Source: Gammaproteobacteria bacterium (lineage in GTDB: Bacteria; Pseudomonadota; Gammaproteobacteria; HK1). From it: a DNA stretch of 13,403 nucleotides. This document shows, in pieces, positions 7,111-13,403 of this stretch (within the stretch, counting starts at the first letter, position 1; every line of letters starts with the position of its first letter). The DNA is taken from the NCBI GenBank assembly GCA_020444775.1, contig JAGRHX010000048.1:1-13403 (forward strand). The letters are read 5' to 3'. The notes under the pieces are model-generated. The model was not told the DNA's origin, made no database searches, and was given only the letters and a program-made list of their open reading frames with translations. Both the position numbers and the translations under genes were made by a program.

Positions 7111-7196
7111 ACATGATTTCACGCCCCGCATCGAACACAATAGCCAGGATGGAGGGCGCAGCGGGTGCGTGCCTCGTGGATGTCGAGGAGAGACTC

Positions 7197-7937
7197 ATGA
7201 AGACCGGGCTGACCGGCCGCACGGTGATCATCACCGGCGCGGCTCGCAACATCGGCCGCGAGACGGCCCTGCAGTTCGCCGAGGAAGGCGCCAATCTCGC
7301 ACTGCTCACCCGCTCCAGCCAGGAACGCCTGGAGGCCGTTGCCAGCGCCGTCCGGCAACGCGGCGTCAAGGCCATCACCGGCGTCGTCGACGTCACCGAC
7401 GGGGAGGCCGTGGATGCATTCGTCAACCGCACGCTGGCCGAGTTCGGTCGTCTGGATGTGCTCGTCAACAACGCCGTGTATCGAGGCGAATCCGGCTTCC
7501 TCGAGCAGTCACCACAGGAGTGGCAACGCAATATCGGGGTCAATCTGAACGGACCGGCCAATCTCTGTCGAGCGGTGCTGCCACACATGATCGAAGCTGG
7601 ATTCGGCCGTATCATCAATTACTCCGGGATCGCCCCGTTCCTCGGTCACGGGCCGGCCAAGGCCATGGTCAAGCTCGGCATCGTCGGCTTCACCCGCGGT
7701 CTGGCGTCGGAGTTCGGCCACGCCAACATCACCGCCAACTGCATCGGTCCTGGCATGATCGACGTCGAACGCGACAGCTGGCAGCGCGACAAGTCGAAGA
7801 TCTCGCCGGAGCAGGCCATTCCACGCCACGGTCGACCCGAGGAGATCGCGAGCCTCGCGGTGTATCTGGCCAGCGACCAGGCAGCCTTCATCACCGGCCA
7901 GTGTTACCTGGCCAACGGCGGTCGTTACTACCTGTGA
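7197..7937 (+). CDS. SDR-family oxidoreductase-like protein lacking the catalytic tyrosine
   Basis: This 246-residue cytoplasmic Rossmann-fold protein has the classical short-chain dehydrogenase layout: TGAARNIG at 13-20 for dinucleotide binding, Asp65-Val66 after beta-4, NNA at 91-93, Asn116, and Ser143 in NYSG. Arg39 after the second strand suggests NADP(H). The usual YxxxK catalytic pair is not present: alignment on the following GIVGFTRGLASEFG segment puts Lys159 at the catalytic Lys and Lys155 where Tyr should be (GPAKAMVKLG). The C-terminal substrate part and ITGQ-x-x-x-ANGG end are normal. The chosen ATG has GAGGAGAG 4 to 11 bases upstream; longer in-frame starts lack homology. It is the first gene of the plus-strand run, divergent from the HyuA-like gene. 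It may be an atypical SDR using other residues, or a binding or non-redox enzyme. Confidence 0.9.
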   Translation: MKTGLTGRTVIITGAARNIGRETALQFAEEGANLALLTRSSQERLEAVASAVRQRGVKAITGVVDVTDGEAVDAFVNRTLAEFGRLDVLVNNAVYRGESGFLEQSPQEWQRNIGVNLNGPANLCRAVLPHMIEAGFGRIINYSGIAPFLGHGPAKAMVKLGIVGFTRGLASEFGHANITANCIGPGMIDVERDSWQRDKSKISPEQAIPRHGRPEEIASLAVYLASDQAAFITGQCYLANGGRYYL

Positions 7938-8028
7938 GGGACCGCCGCACGCCTGGCACGATTGATACCACCGGGCGACGCCATCGGGCGGTTTCCAGAA
8001 TCACAGCAATCAGCGCAGAGAGCAGACC

Positions 8029-9384
8029 ATGTCCAATGATGCCAATTCCAACTTCCTGGAGCGCGATCAGCAGCACCTGATCCATCCACTGCACAGCGCC
8101 AGCGTGCATGCCCACGGCAAGGTCTGGGTACGCGGTGAGGGCGCCTGGCTCGTCGATGCCAACGGCGACCGTTATCTGGACGGTCTGGCCGGCCTTTGGA
8201 ACAACACCGCCGGCCACGGGCGACGCGAGCTGGTCGAGGCGGCGACTCGGCAGATGAGTGAGCTGCCCTATGCCTCGGGCTATGCCGGCAGCTCCAACCC
8301 GGCCGCCATCGAGCTGGCCGAACGGCTGGCGGATATCTGCTACCCGAGCATCAATCACTTCTATTTCACCTCCGGTGGCGGCGAGTCGACCGACAGCAAC
8401 ATCAAGATGGCCCGCTACTACTGGAAGCTGAAGGGCAAGCCGGAGAAGACCAAGGTCATCGGCCGCCGATTCGGCTATCACGGTGTGACTCTCGCGGCGA
8501 TGAGCGCGACCGGTATCGATACCTATTGGCCGATGTTCGAGCCGCGCGTGCCCGGCTTCTCGCATGTCGCCTCGCCGTATCCGTACTGGTACCAGAAGCC
8601 GGCCGGTGTCCCGGACGACGTGAGCCCGGGCGTGGCCGCGGCCAACGAGCTGGAAGAGATGATCAAGCGCGAGGGACCGGACACGGTGGCAATGTTCATC
8701 GCCGAGCCGGTGCAGGGTGCCGGGGGGGTGATCGTGCCACCGGACGATTACTTCCCGCGTATTCGCGAGATCTGCACTCAGTACGAGGTGCTGCTGGTCG
8801 CCGACGAGGTGATCACCGGCTTTGGCCGCACCGGCAAGATGTTCGGTCTCTCGCACTGGAACGTGGAGCCGGACATGATCCAGTACGCGAAGGCCATCAC
8901 CTCCGGTTACTTCCCGCTCGGTGGCATCGGCATCAACGACGAGATTGCCCGCACCATGCAGGAGTCCGGCAAGCCGTGGATGCACGCCTATACCTACAGC
9001 GCCCACCCGGTCGGCTGCGCCATCGCCAACGCGATGCTGGACGTCATCGACAAGGACGACTTCCCGGCCCAGGCACGCGACAAGGGCAACCATCTGCTCG
9101 ATGGTCTGCGCGCGGCGCTCGAATCCCATCCACACGTCGGCGAGGTACGTGGCCTCGGGCTGATGTGCGCGGTCGAGCTTGTCGAGGACAAGGCCAGCAA
9201 GAAGCCCTTCGACGCCAGCGAGAACATCGGTGGCCGGGTGCAGGCCGAGATGGTCGCGCGTGGCCTGTTCACGCGCAATCGCACCGAGGTGCTGTGCCTG
9301 GCGCCGCCGATCGTCACGCAGTACGAGGAGCTGGATCAGATCGTCCAGACCGTGAGCGAGGCCATCGACGCCGTCCTGTCCTGA
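8029..9384 (+). CDS. Class III (omega-type) PLP-dependent aminotransferase
   Basis: This 451-residue protein transfers an amino group between an amine or omega-amino acid and a keto acid such as pyruvate. Key features of fold-type I class III aminotransferases are all present: the phosphate-binding SGGGESTDSNIKMAR region at 115-129, Tyr150-His151 stacking on the cofactor, Asp259 in LLVADEVITGFGRTG, and the Schiff-base Lys288 in YAKAITSGYFPLGG. A conserved YTYSAHPVGCA segment follows at 321-331. The length is normal and no key residue is missing. The pattern is closest to the beta-alanine/taurine/putrescine:pyruvate group, whose members cannot be told apart by eye. The ribosome site is weak (agagag). 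It lies 91 bp after the SDR gene and 29 bp before the acyl-CoA dehydrogenase gene, within one likely transcript. It probably removes an amino group from a pathway intermediate. Confidence 0.93.
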   Translation: MSNDANSNFLERDQQHLIHPLHSASVHAHGKVWVRGEGAWLVDANGDRYLDGLAGLWNNTAGHGRRELVEAATRQMSELPYASGYAGSSNPAAIELAERLADICYPSINHFYFTSGGGESTDSNIKMARYYWKLKGKPEKTKVIGRRFGYHGVTLAAMSATGIDTYWPMFEPRVPGFSHVASPYPYWYQKPAGVPDDVSPGVAAANELEEMIKREGPDTVAMFIAEPVQGAGGVIVPPDDYFPRIREICTQYEVLLVADEVITGFGRTGKMFGLSHWNVEPDMIQYAKAITSGYFPLGGIGINDEIARTMQESGKPWMHAYTYSAHPVGCAIANAMLDVIDKDDFPAQARDKGNHLLDGLRAALESHPHVGEVRGLGLMCAVELVEDKASKKPFDASENIGGRVQAEMVARGLFTRNRTEVLCLAPPIVTQYEELDQIVQTVSEAIDAVLS

Positions 9385-9413
9385 CCCAAGCCATCAGCGG
9401 AGACCTCAAGAGC

Positions 9414-10580
9414 ATGCAATTCGAGCTGGACGAGTCACAGCAGGCGATCGTCGAAGCGGTGGAGAAGATCTGCGCGCAGTTCGACGACGCCTACTGGCTG
9501 GAGAAGGACAACAGTCACGAGTTCCCCTTCGAGTTCCACCGCGCGATGGCGGAGTCGGGCTGGCTGGGTATCGCCATGCCCGAAGCCCAGGGCGGCGCCG
9601 GACTCGGCATCACCGAAGCAGCTCTGCTCATGCATCGTGTCGCCCGCGCCGGTGGCGGCATGAGCGCCGCCTCGGCGATCCACATGAACATCTTCGGCCC
9701 GCACCCGATCGTGGTGTTTGGCACCGACGAGCAGCGTGAGCGTTTCCTGCCACCGCTGATCCAGGGCAAGGATCTGGCCTGTTTCGGGGTCACCGAGCCG
9801 GACGCCGGTCTGAACACCACGCGCATCAAGACCTTCGCCCGTCGTGACGGCGACGGCTATGTGGTCAATGGCCGGAAGATCTGGACCAGCACCGCTCAGG
9901 AAGCGACCAAGATCATGCTGCTGGCGCGGACCACGCCCATCGAGCAGTGCAAGAGCCCGGTGGACGGCATCAGCCTGTTCTACACCGATCTGAATCGTGA
10001 CTACGTGGAGGTGCGTGAGATCCCGAAGATGGGGCGCGCCGCGGTCGACACCAACCAGGTGTTCATCGATGGCCTGCCGGTCCCGGAAGCGGATCGCATC
10101 GGCGAGGAAGGCAAGGGTTTCCGCTATCTGCTGCACAGCTTGAATCCGGAGCGGATCCTGGTCGCGGTGGAGGCTATTGGCATCGGTCAGAACGCCCTGG
10201 AGCGGGCCACCCGCTATGCAAAGGAACGGGTGGTGTTCGACCGTCCCATCGGTCAGAACCAGGCCATCCAACATCCGCTCGCCGAGAATTGGTGCGAGCT
10301 GGAGGCTGCCTGGCTGATGGCCATGCAGGCCGCCTGGCGTTACGACCAGGAGCTGGACTGCGGTGCCTATGCCAACGCCGCCAAGTACCTGGGCGCGGAG
10401 GCCGGCTTCAAGGCCTGCCAGCAGGCGATCATGACGCACGGCGGCATGGGCTATGCCAAGGAGTTCCATGTCGAACGTTTGTTCCGCGAGGTGCTGGTGA
10501 CACGGATCGCCCCGGTGAGCCCGCAGCTGGTGCTGAGCTACATCGCCGAGCGGGTGCTGGGCTTGCCGAAGTCGTACTGA
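9414..10580 (+). CDS. Acyl-CoA dehydrogenase family flavoprotein
   Basis: This 388-residue protein has the full three-part acyl-CoA dehydrogenase fold: an N-terminal helical domain, the FAD-binding beta-barrel with FGVTEPDAGLNTT at 124-136 and KIWTSTAQEA at 155-164, and the C-terminal helical domain with RVVFDRPIGQNQAIQ at 272-286 and THGGMGYAKEFHVERLFRE at 341-359. Most short- and medium-chain enzymes end this block with an IYEGT motif that provides the catalytic Glu. Here it reads TRIAPVSPQ (364-371) followed by SYIAERVLGLPKSY. Such ends occur in other members of the family. Glu246 in LNPERI sits in the helix that carries the base in isovaleryl-CoA and long-chain enzymes. A GGAGA site at 9399-9403 supports the start. 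No acyl-CoA ligase or transferase is in the window, so the source of the CoA thioester is unclear; some family members act on non-CoA substrates. Confidence 0.92.
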   Translation: MQFELDESQQAIVEAVEKICAQFDDAYWLEKDNSHEFPFEFHRAMAESGWLGIAMPEAQGGAGLGITEAALLMHRVARAGGGMSAASAIHMNIFGPHPIVVFGTDEQRERFLPPLIQGKDLACFGVTEPDAGLNTTRIKTFARRDGDGYVVNGRKIWTSTAQEATKIMLLARTTPIEQCKSPVDGISLFYTDLNRDYVEVREIPKMGRAAVDTNQVFIDGLPVPEADRIGEEGKGFRYLLHSLNPERILVAVEAIGIGQNALERATRYAKERVVFDRPIGQNQAIQHPLAENWCELEAAWLMAMQAAWRYDQELDCGAYANAAKYLGAEAGFKACQQAIMTHGGMGYAKEFHVERLFREVLVTRIAPVSPQLVLSYIAERVLGLPKSY

Positions 10581-10657
10581 AGCGAGCGCGTCCCGCGCCG
10601 GAGACCACTTCGCCACATATCTCCATCTCTGCATGGAGCGACCAGCAGGAGACGACC

Positions 10658-11569
10658 ATGAATCGAGTCGAGGATCTCGAGATCACACCAACCGGCCGCG
10701 GCGTCGGCGCCCGGATCGCCGGCATCGATCTGAGTCAACCGGTGCCCGACACGGTGGCGGACGCACTGCGTGCCGCCTGGTTCGAGCATCTGGTGCTGGT
10801 GTTCCGCGAGCAGTCGCTCACGCCAGAGCAGTACCTGCAGGCCGCGCGCATCTTCGGCGAGCCCCAGGTCGGCGCGGCACGCAAGTACTACGAGCAGACC
10901 GGCAAGCAATCTATCACCAATTCCCTGCCGACACCGGAAATCACCATCCTGTCGAACCTGGGTGAGGACGGCCAGCCGACGCAGCACAATGACGGTCTGG
11001 GTAGTGATGAGGTGGTCTGGCACTCGGACAATAGCTATATCGAGCGACCGCCGGCGGGCAGCACGCTATATGCGCGTGAGCTGCCCGGGGACGGCAGTGG
11101 TAAGACCTCCTTCAACAATCAGTACATCGCCTTGGAGACCCTGCCGGACGCACTTCGCGCCGCGATCGAGGGCAAACGATCCAAGCAGGATGCCAGCCGC
11201 AACTCGGCCGGTGTGCTGCGCCCCGGCGTGCAGCAGCCGACCTGTCCCGAGGAGGTGCCGGGGCCGTTCCATCCGTTGGTCCGGGTGCATCCGCAGACCG
11301 GGCGCAAGGCCTTGTATCTGGGCCGGCGCCGGGTCTGGCCCTCGCAGTACATCGAGGGCCTGGAGAACGACGAATCCGAACGCCTGCTGGACGCTCTGTG
11401 GGCGCATGCCACCGACGAACGCCTGAAATGGACCCACGAATGGCGGGTGGACGACATGCTGGTCTGGGACAACCGCTGCGCCATGCACTACCGAGAACCG
11501 GTCAACCCCACGCATCGCCGGGTGATGTGGCGCAGCCAGTTCCAGGGCGAGGACGTGATCCAAGCCTGA
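10658..11569 (+). CDS. TauD/TfdA-family Fe(II)/2-oxoglutarate-dependent dioxygenase
   Basis: This 303-residue protein has the double-stranded beta-helix dioxygenase signature: His122 and Asp124 in VWHSDNSY, distal His277 in CAMHYRE, and Arg288 eleven residues later to bind the 2-oxoglutarate carboxylate. Thr150 in SGKTSFNNQYIALE matches the conserved Thr of the family. The N-terminus (GRGVGARIAGIDLSQPV, then LVLVFREQSLTPEQ) is the standard TauD/TfdA opening. Members hydroxylate carbon next to a heteroatom, often causing C-S, C-O or C-N cleavage, and release succinate and CO2. The start has AGGAGA at 10647-10652, six bases upstream. It lies 77 bp after the acyl-CoA dehydrogenase gene and 106 bp before the amidase gene. 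Next to an aminotransferase, taurine-like or N-alkyl substrates are conceivable, but no sulfonate transporter is seen. Specificity is unknown. Confidence 0.93.
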   Translation: MNRVEDLEITPTGRGVGARIAGIDLSQPVPDTVADALRAAWFEHLVLVFREQSLTPEQYLQAARIFGEPQVGAARKYYEQTGKQSITNSLPTPEITILSNLGEDGQPTQHNDGLGSDEVVWHSDNSYIERPPAGSTLYARELPGDGSGKTSFNNQYIALETLPDALRAAIEGKRSKQDASRNSAGVLRPGVQQPTCPEEVPGPFHPLVRVHPQTGRKALYLGRRRVWPSQYIEGLENDESERLLDALWAHATDERLKWTHEWRVDDMLVWDNRCAMHYREPVNPTHRRVMWRSQFQGEDVIQA

Positions 11570-11675
11570 GCGACAGCCGACACGACGAATACAGATATGC
11601 TCGACCGGCTCGGGGCATCCGCAGCGATACCCATGGCCATTGCCCGCACACCCGCGGTGGAGGAATCGATCGTCG

Positions 11676-13352
11676 ATGAGCAAGCCACTCACTGATCAGG
11701 CGCCATTGTCCGCGCAAGCGATTGAGGCCCTGGCCCGACGGGCCGGGCTCGAGATACCCGAGCAAGACAGGGACGACCTGATCGGGGCCGCCGACGCGGT
11801 CGCGGCGATCAACGCGCGGATCCGTCCACCACGCAGCATCTATGCAGAGCCGGCCCATACCTACGGGCTCGAAAACGATCGACTGGGCGACACGCAAGCC
11901 AGCAGGCCTGGGACTACTACACACAGAAGTCCCGACGGTTTCTCGCATGCCACGCCGGCTCCAGTTGCCGAGGGCTATCTGACGATTGCCGAAGCCAGCA
12001 AGGCCATTCGTGCCGGTCAGCTCTCGCCGGTGGAGCTGACCCGAACCTGTCTGGACCGCATTGCCAGTCTGAACGACCGGCTGCATGCCTTCGTTCATGT
12101 TCTGGAGGCAAGAGCCCTGGACGAGGCGCGCGCCGCCGAGGCGGCAATCAAGGCCAACGGGCCGAGCGGGCCGCTGCACGGCATCCCGATCGGTCTGAAG
12201 GACATCATCGACACCGCCGGTGTGCCGACCACGGCCTGCTCCCGCTGGTTCGCAGACAACGTGCCGACTACCGACGCCGGTTGTGCCGAGCGTCTGCGCG
12301 ATGCCGGCACCGTGCTGCTCGGTAAGCTGACCACCCACGAGCTCGCGGTCGGCGGCCCATCTTTCGACCTGCCCTGGCCCGCGGCACGTAATCCCTGGGG
12401 GCTCGATCACTACACCCAGGGCTCCAGCAGCGGCACCGGAGCCGCGGTCGCCGCGGGCATGATCCTGGGTGGCCTGGGCACCGACACTGGCGGCTCCATA
12501 CGCGGGCCGGCCGCGCTGTGCGGCATCGCCGGACTCAAACCCACCTACGGCTTGGTCAGCCGGCGCGGTGTCGCGCCCGCGGCCTACAGTCTGGACCATA
12601 TCGGTCCGCTGGCCTGGACCAGCGAGGACTGCGCCATCATGCTGAACGCGCTGGCTGGACACGATCCGTTGGACCCGGCCAGCGCGCGTGTGCCGCCCGT
12701 CGACTATGCCGCCGATCTGTCACGTGGCGCCGAGGGCCTGCGCATCGGGGTGATCCGGCATTTTCACGAGACCGACAGGGTGGTCAGCCCGGCGACACGG
12801 GCCGGCATAGACGCGGCGCTGCGCACCTATGAGGGGCTGGGCGCGCAGGTCCGCGAGCTGACCCTGTCACCGTTGGCCGACTGGGTGGCCTGCAACACGA
12901 TCATCTCGATCACCGAACGCGCCGCGGCCTACGAGGAGCTGGCGCGCGCCGACATCGGTCGTTTCGGTCAACGCGTACGCGACCGTATCCTGCTCAGCCT
13001 GCACATCAGCGGCGTGGACTACGTGCAGGCCCTGCGCCGCCGCGAAGAGCTGCGCCAGGAGCTGTTGGCGGCGATGGTCGATGTCGATGTCGCGATCACC
13101 GCCTGCCAGCCCGCCGAGGCGCCGCGGTTGGACGCGGTGCCGCGATGGGATTCACTGGAGGCCCCGAGCTTCACCCAACCGTTCAACGCGGCAGGCTTTC
13201 CAGCCATGTCGATCTGCTCGGGGTTCGGCGAGCATGGTCTGCCGCTTGCCATCCAGCTGGTGGCCAGACCTTTCGAAGAGGCCGTGCTGCTGCGCGCCGG
13301 CCACGCCTTCGAACAGGCCACGCCCCATCGCGGGCGGCGCCCGGCGCTGTAG
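11676..13352 (+). CDS. Amidase-signature hydrolase with N-terminal AtzG/GatC-like extension
   Basis: This 558-residue protein has a core at about 101-558 that is an amidase-signature enzyme with the full Ser-cisSer-Lys triad: Lys175 in GIPIGLKDIIDT, cis-Ser250 in TQGSSSGTGAAV, and nucleophile Ser274 in GTDTGGSIRGPAALCGIAGLKPT. Residues about 10-64 form an extra domain: a short helical segment (LSAQAIEALARRAGLEIPEQ, then a second helix) ending in YAEPAHTYG. It resembles the small AtzG/DUF4089 or GatC-type proteins that pair with amidases such as AtzE. A Ser/Thr/Pro/Gly-rich linker (about 65-100) joins the two. Known relatives hydrolyse carboxybiuret, allophanate, ureidomalonate, other amides, or glutamine in tRNA amidotransfer. 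The ATG has GGAGGA some 12 bases upstream, a long spacing; an in-frame TTG at 11640 would add 12 residues without homology. It is the last complete gene of the run. Confidence 0.92.
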   Translation: MSKPLTDQAPLSAQAIEALARRAGLEIPEQDRDDLIGAADAVAAINARIRPPRSIYAEPAHTYGLENDRLGDTQASRPGTTTHRSPDGFSHATPAPVAEGYLTIAEASKAIRAGQLSPVELTRTCLDRIASLNDRLHAFVHVLEARALDEARAAEAAIKANGPSGPLHGIPIGLKDIIDTAGVPTTACSRWFADNVPTTDAGCAERLRDAGTVLLGKLTTHELAVGGPSFDLPWPAARNPWGLDHYTQGSSSGTGAAVAAGMILGGLGTDTGGSIRGPAALCGIAGLKPTYGLVSRRGVAPAAYSLDHIGPLAWTSEDCAIMLNALAGHDPLDPASARVPPVDYAADLSRGAEGLRIGVIRHFHETDRVVSPATRAGIDAALRTYEGLGAQVRELTLSPLADWVACNTIISITERAAAYEELARADIGRFGQRVRDRILLSLHISGVDYVQALRRREELRQELLAAMVDVDVAITACQPAEAPRLDAVPRWDSLEAPSFTQPFNAAGFPAMSICSGFGEHGLPLAIQLVARPFEEAVLLRAGHAFEQATPHRGRRPAL

Positions 13353-13376
13353 ACCGAGCGAGATTCGAAGGCAATC

Positions 13377-13403
13377 ATGCGTGAGCACGCCGGGCCCGAC
13401 GAC
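13377..13403 (+). CDS. Probable start of the next operon gene (cut by window edge)
   Basis: An ATG 24 bases after the amidase stop codon is preceded by GAAGG with 7 bases of spacing and opens a frame (MREHAGPDD) to the window edge. The position and ribosome site fit a sixth gene of the plus-strand run. Only nine residues are visible, so nothing can be said about the product. Confidence 0.4.

Larger units (their letters stand above)
6974..7196. promoter_or_regulatory. Divergent control region between HyuA-like gene and SDR operon
   Basis: This 223-bp region must contain the start signals for the HyuA-like gene (minus) and for the five-gene plus-strand run. It holds a 14-bp tandem repeat (7003-7030) and three close-set palindromes (7050-7110), listed separately. 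On the minus strand, TACACT at 7043 to 7038 is a possible -10 for the HyuA-like gene, but no good -35 is seen at the right distance. The SDR gene has a strong GAGGAGAG site at 7185-7192. Shared regulation of both arms is likely from the layout, but the regulator is not in the window. Confidence 0.5.

Noticed and set aside
7891..9135. 414-codon open frame on the minus strand opposite the aminotransferase
   Set aside because: It is the antisense of a gene with all class III aminotransferase motifs; long antisense frames are expected in GC-rich DNA. No recognisable family and no good ribosome site.
9435..10634. 399-codon open frame on the minus strand opposite the acyl-CoA dehydrogenase
   Set aside because: Antisense shadow of a clear gene, low-complexity His/Asp/Leu-rich translation with no motif.
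11597..11695. 32-codon open frame overlapping the amidase start, as a possible leader peptide
   Set aside because: No ribosome binding site and no attenuator-like hairpin or codon bias; it could arise by chance.
11502..12662. 386-codon open frame on the minus strand opposite the dioxygenase end and amidase
   Set aside because: It crosses two well-supported genes and has no family resemblance.

Overview
This is a GC-rich bacterial window with strong Shine-Dalgarno sequences, tight same-strand gene runs and enzyme families typical of metabolically versatile Pseudomonadota. No rRNA, tRNA, CRISPR array, transposase, integrase or phage gene is visible, so the taxonomic guess rests on gene style only. 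A Gammaproteobacterium is possible but not shown.

Left part (1-4500), loosely connected genes. A cupin gene runs off the left edge on the minus strand. It is divergent from a complete hormone-sensitive-lipase-type alpha/beta hydrolase (439-1374, plus). Converging on that is an isochorismatase-superfamily amidohydrolase most like N-carbamoylsarcosine amidase (1508-2140, minus), with a recognisable sigma70-like promoter upstream. Next is a 670-residue membrane O-acyltransferase with a C-terminal SGNH domain (2484-4496, minus), a type that usually acetylates surface polysaccharide and has no obvious link to its neighbours.

Between the acyltransferase and the next gene (4497-4804) lie translated fragments in two plus-strand frames that look, in the right order, like the decayed DNA-binding domain of a LysR-type regulator, followed by an 11-bp tandem repeat.

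Right part (4805-13403), a catabolic cluster. On the minus strand is a complete HyuA-type ATP-dependent hydantoinase/oxoprolinase A subunit with no B subunit in the window. Divergent from it, after a 223-bp intergenic region holding a 14-bp tandem repeat and three close-set palindromes, is a probable plus-strand operon. It encodes an SDR-family protein that lacks the catalytic tyrosine, a class III aminotransferase, an acyl-CoA dehydrogenase-family flavoprotein without the usual C-terminal catalytic Glu, a TauD/TfdA-type Fe(II)/2-oxoglutarate dioxygenase, and an amidase-signature hydrolase with an extra N-terminal domain resembling the small AtzG/GatC-type partner. A further gene probably begins at the right edge.

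Taken together, the right part reads as a pathway for breaking down a nitrogen-containing, possibly cyclic amide or ureido compound: ring opening (HyuA), amide hydrolysis (amidase), transamination, hydroxylation or oxidative cleavage (dioxygenase) and redox steps (SDR, acyl-CoA dehydrogenase). The substrate cannot be read from the sequence, and I do not recognise this exact gene set as a described pathway. Its most unusual points are the Tyr-less SDR, the fused amidase and the apparently orphan HyuA.
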